Assembly (NCBI GenBank): GCA_015067385.1
Contig: SVMP01000079.1
Span: 1 to 9,634 of the forward strand
Direction: 5' to 3'
Length of the DNA: 9,634 bases
Source of the DNA: Oscillospiraceae bacterium
GTDB lineage: Bacteria > Bacillota > Clostridia > Oscillospirales > UBA644
Position 1 is the stretch's first letter, and every line of letters starts with the position of its first letter. This document shows, one piece after another, positions 1 to 6,211 of this stretch. The notes beneath the pieces are model-generated. The model made no database searches, had not been told where the DNA came from, and saw only the letters and a list, made by a program, of their open reading frames with translations. A program made the translations under genes and the position numbers.

Positions 1-595
1 CGTTCAGGGTAACGATGCGTATCGTATTAACAGAAGACGGATTTATCTCATTTATCGCATCGTGCTGAAAGACGCACTCTTCTACGATCCCCGTACCCTC
101 AGCCTTGAGCTTTCCGTAGAGATCAGCTTCCTTACGGTAATTTTCGGGGCGAAGCTTTTTCACTCCCCGTCCGCTCGAACCGTCAAGAGGTTTTGCGACA
201 AGAACATCTTTTCCGTTGATCCACTTTTCAAAATCTTCTTTTGATCCGGTGGACAGATCAAACCATTCACGCTTTATATGTTCTGCAAAAAGAGAATTAA
301 ACTCTGTTTTATTATCAAAAAAATGCCAATATTCTTTCGGGTTCATATCGGCAACGATCTTATTTGAGATGCCTCTTGTTATAACGGTCTTACGCTGTTT
401 TCCCGAAAGCTTGTACATCTCGGCTATACGGTAATCAACATATCCGGCACCGTATTTAACGGCGCAGTTTGCCATATCGCAAAGCAAAAAAAGAGAGGGT
501 CTGCCTGTTTTTTCATGAAGCTGTTTTGCTGTGGCAAAAAATTTATCATAATGCATATACCTTAAACGGCGAAGAAGAAATGAAAGTTTTCCCAT
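1..595 (-). CDS. ATP-grasp family protein, probably sugar-transfer-associated type (partial, 3' end outside window)
   Basis: This minus-strand reading frame is open for 198 codons from an ATG at 595-593 to the window edge, so the C-terminal part is missing. A good ribosome binding site (AGGA at 607-604 on the minus strand, 8 bases before the ATG) supports the start. The N-terminus is basic (MGKLSFLLRRLRYMHYDKFF) and lacks a clear signal peptide. Around residues 130-146 the motif VLVAKPLDGSSGRGVKKL resembles the nucleotide-binding lysine and glycine-rich loop of ATP-grasp enzymes. Later, EECVFQHDAINEINPSSVNTI (about 172-192, seen in two parts) fits the substrate-binding half, where an Asn-Thr-hydrophobic-Arg strand is typical. 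The arrangement recalls the ATP-grasp proteins found near polysaccharide and sugar-transfer genes. The exact substrate cannot be told from this fragment. The gene is divergent from the glycosylase gene and separated from it by about 75 bases. Confidence 0.68.
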   Translation of the reverse strand, partial: MGKLSFLLRRLRYMHYDKFFATAKQLHEKTGRPSLFLLCDMANCAVKYGAGYVDYRIAEMYKLSGKQRKTVITRGISNKIVADMNPKEYWHFFDNKTEFNSLFAEHIKREWFDLSTGSKEDFEKWINGKDVLVAKPLDGSSGRGVKKLRPENYRKEADLYGKLKAEGTGIVEECVFQHDAINEINPSSVNTIRIVTLN

Positions 596-628
596 AGTTA
601 AAATCCTTAAACAAAAATCTTATCTATC

Positions 629-634
629 ATTATA
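629..634 (-). promoter_or_regulatory. Probable -10 element for the left-edge ATP-grasp gene
   Basis: On the minus strand a perfect TATAAT lies at 634-629, about 33 bases upstream of the ATG at 595. It sits in the short, very AT-rich divergent intergenic region. No good -35 hexamer lies 16-18 bases upstream; the bases there are TTTCTT-like. The call therefore rests on the -10 alone, and in AT-rich DNA a chance match is possible. Confidence 0.4.
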
Positions 635-655
635 TACCATTTTTAAGTAAAAAGA

Positions 656-662
656 AAGGGGG
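656..662 (+). promoter_or_regulatory. Ribosome binding site of the glycosylase gene (decides the start region)
   Basis: AAGGGGG at 656-662 is the only Shine-Dalgarno-like sequence ahead of the glycosylase reading frame. It follows an in-frame stop (TAA at 644-646). Initiation must therefore fall within roughly 5-12 bases, between about 667 and 675. No ATG, GTG or TTG exists there in the correct frame; the best-placed in-frame near-cognate codon is ATT at 671, eight bases downstream. Confidence 0.6.
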
Positions 663-670
663 TTTTTGAA

Positions 671-1525
671 ATTTTTCCCGACATTATTAAATTATCGGAG
701 AAATATTTCCAAATAACTCCGACAGACATCTCATTAAAAGACACTTTTGAATGCGGACAGTGTTTTCGCTGGAACGATGACGGCAACGGCTATATCGGCG
801 TTGCATACGGAAAAGCTGTCAGATTCATTCAAGGAGACGGATGTATATACATAAAAGGAGCAGATATAGAGGACATAAAAAACATATGGTTCAAATATCT
901 TTCTCTTGATGTTGATTATTCCGATGTTGTCAAACGTTTCGAAGATGATGAATATATAAAAAAAGCTTCAAAGTTCGGAAAAGGTATCAGAATACTTCGC
1001 CAAGAACCGTGTGAAGCTACCCTTTCATTTATAATATCTTCAAATAACAATATAAAACGAATAAAAAAGATCATAGAACATTTCTGTCTGCTGTTCGGCG
1101 ACCCGATCGAATTTGAAGGTAAAACCCTTTACACCTTTCCAACCAAAGATAATCTGAAAAAAGTAACAGTTGAAGCTCTTGAACCGATCAAAGCAGGCTT
1201 TCGTGACAAATACATTGCAGATGCCGCAGAAAAGATCGTTTCCGGGCAGATCGATTTTGAAAAGATCATTCTGCTCGAAACGGACGATGCAAGAAAAGCC
1301 CTTATGCAGATAAAAGGAGTAGGTCCAAAGGTTGCAGACTGTGCTCTGCTTTTCGGTTTTGAACGAAGCGAGGCGTTTCCCAAAGACGTATGGATAAAGC
1401 GCGTCATGTCGGAGATCTACGGAGACGAATTCGATGAAAAACGATTCGGGAAAGATGCCGGAATAATTCAACAATGGATGTTTCACTATGCAAGAATAAG
1501 TTCAACCGAAAAAGGAGAAACATGA
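671..1525 (+). CDS. ogg: OGG1-type 8-oxoguanine DNA glycosylase / AP lyase (start codon non-canonical or damaged)
   Basis: Excises 8-oxoguanine opposite cytosine and nicks the abasic site (base excision repair, cytoplasm). Numbering from the ATT at 671 gives about 284 residues, close to the bacterial OGG1 length. Seen in order: CGQCFRW at 28-34 (OGG N-terminal domain), SSNNNIKRI at 123-131, then the helix-hairpin-helix QIKGVGPKVADC at 213-224. Lys220 is the Schiff-base lysine and Asp239 (in FPKDVWIKR) the catalytic aspartate; their spacing of 19 matches human Lys249/Asp268. Cys224 fits the cysteine next to the lysine in OGG1. The family assignment is strong. The start is not: the frame has no ATG, GTG or TTG between the upstream stop (644-646) and the ATG at 1304, which lies inside the catalytic domain and cannot be the true start. 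ATT at 671 behind AAGGGGG is my best guess; a one-base error or frameshift in the T runs at 663-676 is the alternative. The 3' end overlaps the next gene as ATGA. Confidence 0.87.
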   Translation: MFPDIIKLSEKYFQITPTDISLKDTFECGQCFRWNDDGNGYIGVAYGKAVRFIQGDGCIYIKGADIEDIKNIWFKYLSLDVDYSDVVKRFEDDEYIKKASKFGKGIRILRQEPCEATLSFIISSNNNIKRIKKIIEHFCLLFGDPIEFEGKTLYTFPTKDNLKKVTVEALEPIKAGFRDKYIADAAEKIVSGQIDFEKIILLETDDARKALMQIKGVGPKVADCALLFGFERSEAFPKDVWIKRVMSEIYGDEFDEKRFGKDAGIIQQWMFHYARISSTEKGET

Positions 1526-2487
1526 AAATATTTTTTATTGTTTTGTCTGCAATTGCAGCACTGTTTTTGCTATATGTAATTATTGGAACAATTATCGGGA
1601 CAAAAATGACGATCGTTCGCTATTCAGACGAGAAAACAGATAAAAATGACAAGAAGAAACCGCTGACAAAGAAAACCGAATATCAGTTAAAATACAAACA
1701 AATGAAAGAAGAAGGGCGGGAATGGCTAAAAAAACAGTTTTTCGAACCTCTTACACTCAAAACATTTGACGGACTTACACTCCGTGGGAAGTTTTACAGA
1801 GCAGAAAATGCGAAGGCGACTGTTATATTCTGCCACGGATACCGTTCGTGGCCCGAAAGAGAGTTTTCATCCGTAGTTAAATTTTACGGAGAACACGGTT
1901 TCAACTTTCTTTTTTACGACAGACGCGCACACGGCAAAAGCGACGGCAAATATATTACCTTCGGTGTTCTCGACCGTTACGATCTACGGGACTGGGTACA
2001 ATACATAGACAGCATTTGCGAACAAAAGTATCCTATCGTTCTTGACGGTGTTTCCATGGGCGCTTCTACCGTCTGCATGGCATCAAGCCTCGATCTCCCG
2101 AAAAACGTAAAAGTCATGATCGCCGACTGTCCGTATACTTCTCCGAAAGAAGAAATAGCCCATACGATGAAGACATTTTACAATCTTCCTGTTTTTCCGC
2201 TTATTCACACGATAAGTTTTGCTTCAAAGATCCTTGCCAAAAGCGGATTTACAGATTGCGATGCAAGAAAAGAGATAGCAAAAACAAATATACCCCTTTT
2301 TCTCGCACACGGCGCAGAGGACAGATTTGTTCCGACATACATGGGCAAACAAATTTATGAAGCCTGCAACAGCCCGAAAGAGCTTTTTATTGTTGACGGA
2401 GCTTCTCACGGATTTGCATATATCGTTGCAACCGAAGAATATCAACAAAGACTTATGAGATTTTTCAAGGAACACAGAGTATTATAA
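1522..2487 (+). CDS. Membrane-anchored alpha/beta hydrolase (S33-like / YqkD-like)
   Basis: A 321-residue serine hydrolase of unknown substrate. Residues 3-26 form one hydrophobic segment (FFIVLSAIAALFLLYVIIG), best read as an uncleaved N-terminal signal anchor. A charged linker (33-70) follows, then an alpha/beta hydrolase fold. The oxyanion-hole region is FCHGYRSW (103-110), the nucleophile elbow is GVSMG with Ser178, the likely acid is Asp267 in HGAEDRFVP, and the histidine is His296 in GASHG. FYDRRAHGKSDG (131-142) is the strand-4 loop typical of this group. The start was placed at 1522 rather than the in-frame ATG at 1474. It has an AAAGGAG site at 1511-1517, it begins exactly at the hydrophobic anchor, and it overlaps the glycosylase stop as ATGA, which implies translational coupling. 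Relatives are called alpha/beta hydrolase, dienelactone-hydrolase-like or S33 peptidase. No lipase or peptidase specificity can be read from the sequence. Confidence 0.85.
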   Translation: MKIFFIVLSAIAALFLLYVIIGTIIGTKMTIVRYSDEKTDKNDKKKPLTKKTEYQLKYKQMKEEGREWLKKQFFEPLTLKTFDGLTLRGKFYRAENAKATVIFCHGYRSWPEREFSSVVKFYGEHGFNFLFYDRRAHGKSDGKYITFGVLDRYDLRDWVQYIDSICEQKYPIVLDGVSMGASTVCMASSLDLPKNVKVMIADCPYTSPKEEIAHTMKTFYNLPVFPLIHTISFASKILAKSGFTDCDARKEIAKTNIPLFLAHGAEDRFVPTYMGKQIYEACNSPKELFIVDGASHGFAYIVATEEYQQRLMRFFKEHRVL

Positions 2488-2501
2488 TTGCTCTGTGTTC
2501 C
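2469..2501 (+). terminator. Stem-loop over the hydrolase stop codon, possible terminator
   Basis: GGAACACAGAG (2469-2479) pairs perfectly with CTCTGTGTTCC (2491-2501): 11 pairs around an 11-base loop that contains the TAA stop (2485-2487). The bases after it (CTGTTACAATG) are not a U tract. It is therefore a weak intrinsic terminator at best, or a 3'-end-stabilising hairpin. Its position, between the glycosylase-hydrolase unit and the heat-shock promoter, is where a terminator would be expected. Confidence 0.45.
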
Positions 2502-2563
2502 CTGTTACAATGTGTCAGAATTTTGAACTAAAAAAATAATTTATAAAAAAGACAGTTTTTGAC

Positions 2564-2592
2564 TTGACAAATCCTTCAAAAAGTGATACATT
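2564..2592 (+). promoter_or_regulatory. Sigma-A promoter of the hrcA operon
   Basis: A perfect -35 TTGACA (2564-2569), a 17-base spacer and the -10 TACATT (2587-2592) form a housekeeping promoter. The -10 carries an extended TGn (TGA at 2584-2586). The predicted transcription start near 2598-2600 lies just ahead of the CIRCE operator, so bound HrcA would cover the initiation region. Confidence 0.85.
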
Positions 2593-2603
2593 ATGTGCAT
2601 TGA

Positions 2604-2630
2604 TTAGCACTCTTACCGAGTGAGTGCTAA
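2604..2630 (+). promoter_or_regulatory. CIRCE operator (HrcA binding site)
   Basis: TTAGCACTC (2604-2612), nine bases, then GAGTGCTAA (2622-2630): an exact match in both arms to the CIRCE consensus with the standard 9-base spacing. It follows the promoter and lies in the hrcA 5' untranslated region. It is the only CIRCE in the window, so the hrcA-grpE-dnaK-dnaJ genes appear to be controlled from this one site. Confidence 0.97.
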
Positions 2631-2679
2631 AACGCAAAACCCACAGTTTCGGCAAATGCAAGAAAGCGAGGTAATATTC

Positions 2680-3693
2680 GTGGCACTCGATGACAGAAAG
2701 AAACAGATACTCGACATTGTCATATCCGAATATATCTCCACAGGCGAGCCTGTCGGTTCTAAAGCATTGATCGAAAGATCGGGGCTCAACGTATCGTCGG
2801 CGACCATCCGAAGCGAAATGCTTGAGCTTGAAAAAATGGGGTTGTTATGTAAACCGCACACATCGGCAGGACGTATACCGTCAGAAGAGGGTCTGAGGCT
2901 GTTTGCGAAGGATTCTATAAACAGATATTCTTTAACAGAAGACGATCTTCGTTTACTTGTCCCCGCAGTAAGAGCAAGCGTCGGTCTTATTGAAGCAATG
3001 AAAGATGCCGCAACGCGTCTTGCTGAGTTCTCGGGATGCACGGTATTTACTGCCTCGCCTCTTTATGAGGACGGCTGCTTTACATTTGAAGTCATGCCCG
3101 CCGGAAGAAAGACTATTGCAATAATGGCGGTAAGTGCATCGGGTTCTGTCAAATCTGTTTTTACACGGGTTGAAAAGGACATATCTGTTGATGATGCGCA
3201 AAAGCTAAGCAATATTCTCAACTCTGTTTTTGCTGGATTTCCGGTAAATGAAATAAACGGCGTAAGAGTAATGCTGTTCAAAGATGAAATGAACAGATTC
3301 TGTCCCGAATACAGTTGCGTAATACTCCCGGTTGTTGATCTTGTAAACAGTATAAAATCGTACGAGCTTTGTATTTCCGGCGGTTCGAATCTGCTTTCCT
3401 ACCCCGAATTTTCAAATATAGAAACGGCACGTGAATACATGCAGCTTCTGGACAGACGCGAAGACATTCTTGACGAGCTGCTTCAGACGGACGATGACGG
3501 CATAGACATAAAAATCGGAGAGGATGCTCATCTGATAAAAACAACGCCGACGGGAATCATATCGGCGAGAACGAAACACAAGATCCCGATAATCGTAGGT
3601 GTACTCGGACCGGCAAGAATGAATTATTCAAAAATAATCGCAGGATGCAAGCATGTCATACTTCAACTTCGTGAGCATACCGACATTGATTAA
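2680..3693 (+). CDS. hrcA: Heat-inducible transcription repressor HrcA
   Basis: Represses class I heat-shock genes by binding CIRCE; in this family its active fold depends on GroEL. The protein has 337 residues, the usual length. The N-terminal winged helix (about 1-75) contains LDDRKKQILDIVISEYI, TGEPVGSK (21-28), SSATIRSEMLELEKMGLL (39-56) and KPHTSAGRIPSEEGLRLF (58-75), all hallmarks of HrcA. The GAF-like core and inserted dimerisation region follow. The conserved C-terminal motif GVLGPARMNYSKII lies at 307-320. I chose the GTG at 2680: it has GAGGT (2668-2672) seven bases upstream and gives the standard beginning ALDDRKKQIL. An in-frame GTG at 2620 lies inside the right CIRCE arm, would add 20 unconserved residues and has no ribosome binding site. 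First gene of its operon, followed by grpE after 32 bases; autoregulated through CIRCE. Confidence 0.96.
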   Translation: MALDDRKKQILDIVISEYISTGEPVGSKALIERSGLNVSSATIRSEMLELEKMGLLCKPHTSAGRIPSEEGLRLFAKDSINRYSLTEDDLRLLVPAVRASVGLIEAMKDAATRLAEFSGCTVFTASPLYEDGCFTFEVMPAGRKTIAIMAVSASGSVKSVFTRVEKDISVDDAQKLSNILNSVFAGFPVNEINGVRVMLFKDEMNRFCPEYSCVILPVVDLVNSIKSYELCISGGSNLLSYPEFSNIETAREYMQLLDRREDILDELLQTDDDGIDIKIGEDAHLIKTTPTGIISARTKHKIPIIVGVLGPARMNYSKIIAGCKHVILQLREHTDID

Positions 3694-3725
3694 AATTGTA
3701 AAAATATAACTATGGAGAGAATATA

Positions 3726-4250
3726 ATGGCAAAAGACAAGAACAAGAAGATCGAAGCCGAAGAAGCGGCTGCTTCCGCAGAGGAATCGACCGTTGCCGAA
3801 GAAACGACCGAAACAGCGCAGGAAACAACACCTGCTGTTGAAACGGACGAATATAAAGACAAGTTTATAAGACTTGCGGCAGACTTTGAAAACTTCAAAA
3901 AACGTTCCAAAACCGAAAAAGAAAGCATTTATCAGATCGCAGTTGCGGACACGTTGGAAAAATTCCTTCCCATCATCGATGATATGGAAAGAGCATGTGC
4001 GGCAACCGCAGAAGATTCTCCGCTGAAAAAAGGCGTAGAAGCTGTAATGAACAAATTTACAATTACCCTTGAACAGCTTGGTGTTACACCTATCGGCGAG
4101 AAAGGCGAAAAATTTGATGTTAACATTCACGAAGCAGTTATGCAGTGCGAATGTGACGAATACGAAGAAGGCTCTGTTGTTGATGTATTCCAGAAAGGAT
4201 ACAAGCTCGGCGACAAAGTTGTAAGATACGCAAAAGTTAAGGTCAACTAA
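3726..4250 (+). CDS. grpE: Nucleotide exchange factor GrpE
   Basis: Speeds ADP release from DnaK in the cytoplasmic DnaK-DnaJ-GrpE folding cycle. The 174 residues are a normal length. Residues 1-42 are an acidic, Ala/Glu/Thr-rich, probably disordered tail. About 43-95 form the long dimerising helix, including KFIRLAADFENFKKR (46-60) and EKFLPIIDDMERA (78-90). The C-terminal beta-wing that contacts the DnaK ATPase domain spans about 117-174, with LGVTPIGEKGEKFDVNIHEA (118-137) and EGSVVDVFQKGYKLGDKVVR (148-167), both strongly conserved in GrpE. The ATG at 3726 follows GGAGAG (3714-3719) by 6 bases. The gene lies 32 bases after hrcA and 54 bases before dnaK, in the same orientation; no separate promoter was seen between them. 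Confidence 0.96.
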   Translation: MAKDKNKKIEAEEAAASAEESTVAEETTETAQETTPAVETDEYKDKFIRLAADFENFKKRSKTEKESIYQIAVADTLEKFLPIIDDMERACAATAEDSPLKKGVEAVMNKFTITLEQLGVTPIGEKGEKFDVNIHEAVMQCECDEYEEGSVVDVFQKGYKLGDKVVRYAKVKVN

Positions 4251-4304
4251 GACCTCTTTTAATAAACAATCAATTCTCATTAATATATTGGAGGAAACAC
4301 AGAA

Positions 4305-6134
4305 ATGTCCAAAATTATAGGTATCGACTTAGGTACAACAAACTCCTGCGTAGCAATCATGGAAGGCGGCGAACCCGTCGTTATCGCTAACGCTGAAGGT
4401 GCAAGAACAACTCCTTCCGTTGTAGCATTTTCCAAGACCGGCGAAAGAATGGTAGGTCAGGTTGCTAAACGTCAGGCTATCACCAACCCCGACAAGACCA
4501 TAATCTCCATCAAGAGAGAAATGGGTACCAGCACAAAAGTTAAGATCGATGGCACCGACTATACACCCGAAATGATCTCCTCTATGATCCTTCAGAAACT
4601 CAAAGCAGATGCTGAAGCATATCTCGGAGAAAAAGTTACGGAAGCAGTTATCACTGTTCCCGCATACTTCAGCGACGCACAGCGTCAGGCTACAAAGAAT
4701 GCAGGTATAATCGCAGGTCTCGATGTTAAGAGAATCATTAACGAACCTACCGCAGCTGCTCTCGCATACGGTATAGACAAAGAAAACGAGCAGAATATCA
4801 TGGTTTACGACCTTGGTGGCGGTACATTCGACGTATCGATCCTCAACATCTGCGACGGCGTATTCGAAGTTCTTGCAACAAGCGGTAACAACCGTCTCGG
4901 CGGCGATGACTTCGACGAAAGAATCATCAAATTCCTTATTGCTGAATTCAAGAAAGACAACGGTATCGACCTCAGCACAGACAAAATGGCAATGCAGAGA
5001 CTTAAAGAAGCTGCTGAAAAAGCTAAGATCGAGCTTTCCGGCATGACCTCTTCCAACATCAACCTTCCCTTCATTACCGCAGACGCTACCGGTCCCAAAC
5101 ATCTCGACGTAACTCTTACAAGAGCTAAATTCAACGAACTTACAGCTGATCTCGTTGAATCAACAATGACCCCTGTTCGCAAAGCACTTTCCGACGCCGG
5201 TCTTACAGCAGACAAGATCGACAAGGTTCTTCTCGTAGGCGGTTCTTCCAGAATTCCCGCAGTTCAGGAAGCTCTCAAAAAATTCATCAACAAAGAACCC
5301 CACAAGGGCATCAACCCCGACGAATGCGTTGCTATCGGTGCTGCTATCCAGGCAGGTATTCTCGGCGGTGACGTTACAGGTCTCGTTCTCCTCGACGTTA
5401 CTCCCCTTTCTCTCGGTGTTGAAACATACGGCGGCGTATTTACCAGAATCATCGATAGAAACACCACCATCCCCGTAAACAAGAGCCAGATCTTTACCAC
5501 CGCTGCTGACGGTCAGACTTCTGTTGAAGTTCATGTTCTTCAGGGTGAACGTGAAATGGCTGCCGACAACAAAACTCTCGGAAGATTCTCTCTCGACGGT
5601 ATTCCCCCGGCACCGAAGCAGGTACCTCAGATCGAAGTTACATTCGACATTGACGCTAACGGTATCGTAAACGTATACGCTAAAGATAAAGGCACAAATA
5701 AAGAACAGCACATCACCATCACCGCTTCCTCCAACATGTCCAAGGAAGAAGTTGAAAAGGCTGTTGCTGAAGCTGAAAAATATGCAGCTGAAGACAAGAA
5801 ACGCAGAGAAGAAGTTGAAGTTCGCAACAATGCAGAACAGATGATCTATCAGTGCGAAAAGAGCCTCGGTGAACTCGGCGACAAAGTTTCCGAAGAAGAA
5901 AAGGCTGAAATGGAAGCAGGCATGAACAAGCTCAGAGAAACCCTCAAGGGTACTGATATCGACGCTATCAAAGCAGATACAGAAGCTCTCCAGCAGGCAT
6001 TCTACAAGGTTGCAGAGAAACTTTACGCTCAGCAGCAGGCTGCAGGTCAGGCTCCTCAGGATGGAGAAGTTCCTCCCCAGGGCGGCAACGGTGACGAACC
6101 CGAATACACCGTAATCGACGACGATAACAAATAA
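4305..6134 (+). CDS. dnaK: Chaperone protein DnaK (Hsp70)
   Basis: ATP-driven Hsp70 that binds exposed hydrophobic segments of client proteins. The protein is 609 residues long. The ATPase domain (about 1-355) shows IGIDLGTTNS (5-14), Lys70, the adenine/phosphate motif DLGGGTFD (169-176, with Thr174 as the conserved phosphorylatable threonine), INEPTAAALAYG (145-156) and VGGSSRIP (311-318). The linker is VTGLVLLDVTPLS (357-369), followed by the beta-sandwich and helical-lid substrate domain. The C-terminus is Gln/Gly-rich, ending in EYTVIDDDNK. Comparison with E. coli DnaK from memory shows about 25 residues missing after Lys70 (KREMGTSTKVKIDG), the Gram-positive signature. GGAGGA (4290-4295) precedes the ATG by 9 bases. 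Codons are biased to C endings and few ATA, unlike the flanking ogg and dus genes, as expected of a highly expressed gene. Confidence 0.98.
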   Translation: MSKIIGIDLGTTNSCVAIMEGGEPVVIANAEGARTTPSVVAFSKTGERMVGQVAKRQAITNPDKTIISIKREMGTSTKVKIDGTDYTPEMISSMILQKLKADAEAYLGEKVTEAVITVPAYFSDAQRQATKNAGIIAGLDVKRIINEPTAAALAYGIDKENEQNIMVYDLGGGTFDVSILNICDGVFEVLATSGNNRLGGDDFDERIIKFLIAEFKKDNGIDLSTDKMAMQRLKEAAEKAKIELSGMTSSNINLPFITADATGPKHLDVTLTRAKFNELTADLVESTMTPVRKALSDAGLTADKIDKVLLVGGSSRIPAVQEALKKFINKEPHKGINPDECVAIGAAIQAGILGGDVTGLVLLDVTPLSLGVETYGGVFTRIIDRNTTIPVNKSQIFTTAADGQTSVEVHVLQGEREMAADNKTLGRFSLDGIPPAPKQVPQIEVTFDIDANGIVNVYAKDKGTNKEQHITITASSNMSKEEVEKAVAEAEKYAAEDKKRREEVEVRNNAEQMIYQCEKSLGELGDKVSEEEKAEMEAGMNKLRETLKGTDIDAIKADTEALQQAFYKVAEKLYAQQQAAGQAPQDGEVPPQGGNGDEPEYTVIDDDNK

Positions 6135-6148
6135 TCATTTTTCAACTA

Positions 6149-6187
6149 CCAATGGATAAATCGGGGCATTCCCGATTTATTCATTGG
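6149..6187 (+). promoter_or_regulatory. Long intercistronic stem-loop between dnaK and dnaJ
   Basis: Bases 6149-6165 pair with 6171-6187 without a bulge: 17 pairs (one G-U, 6155 with 6181) closed by a 5-base loop (6166-6170). The lower arm begins CCAATG and the top is AATCGGG/CCCGATT. The sequence after it, GATAAATAATTTTG, is AT-rich but has no strong U tract. The dnaJ Shine-Dalgarno (GAGGG, 6203-6207) begins 16 bases after the stem. Likely roles are a leaky terminator, an RNase-resistant end protecting dnaK mRNA, or a processing site that lowers DnaJ relative to DnaK. Which one cannot be told from sequence. Confidence 0.7.
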
Positions 6188-6211
6188 GATAAATAATTTT
6201 GTGAGGGCTAT

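Noticed and set aside
1040..1486. 148-codon minus-strand open frame opposite the glycosylase gene
   Set aside because: Antisense to the catalytic HhH domain of a well-supported gene; Phe/Cys-rich with no recognisable domain.
1474..1521. In-frame upstream ATG of the hydrolase giving 16 more residues
   Set aside because: The extra residues are the out-of-frame reading of the glycosylase C-terminus; the ATG at 1522 has a good ribosome binding site and starts directly at the membrane anchor.
3690..4280. 196-codon minus-strand open frame opposite grpE
   Set aside because: Phe/Cys-rich antisense shadow covering all of grpE; no homology-like motif, and a real, strongly conserved gene occupies the other strand.
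4251..4304. Possible separate promoter for dnaK in the grpE-dnaK gap
   Set aside because: The 54 bases are AT-rich but contain no TTGACA-like -35 with a properly spaced -10, and no CIRCE; read-through from hrcA is simpler.
4329..5102. 257-codon minus-strand open frame opposite dnaK
   Set aside because: It lies wholly within dnaK, has Cys/Phe/Val-rich low-complexity composition typical of antisense shadows of a codon-biased gene, and has no ribosome binding site or known motif.
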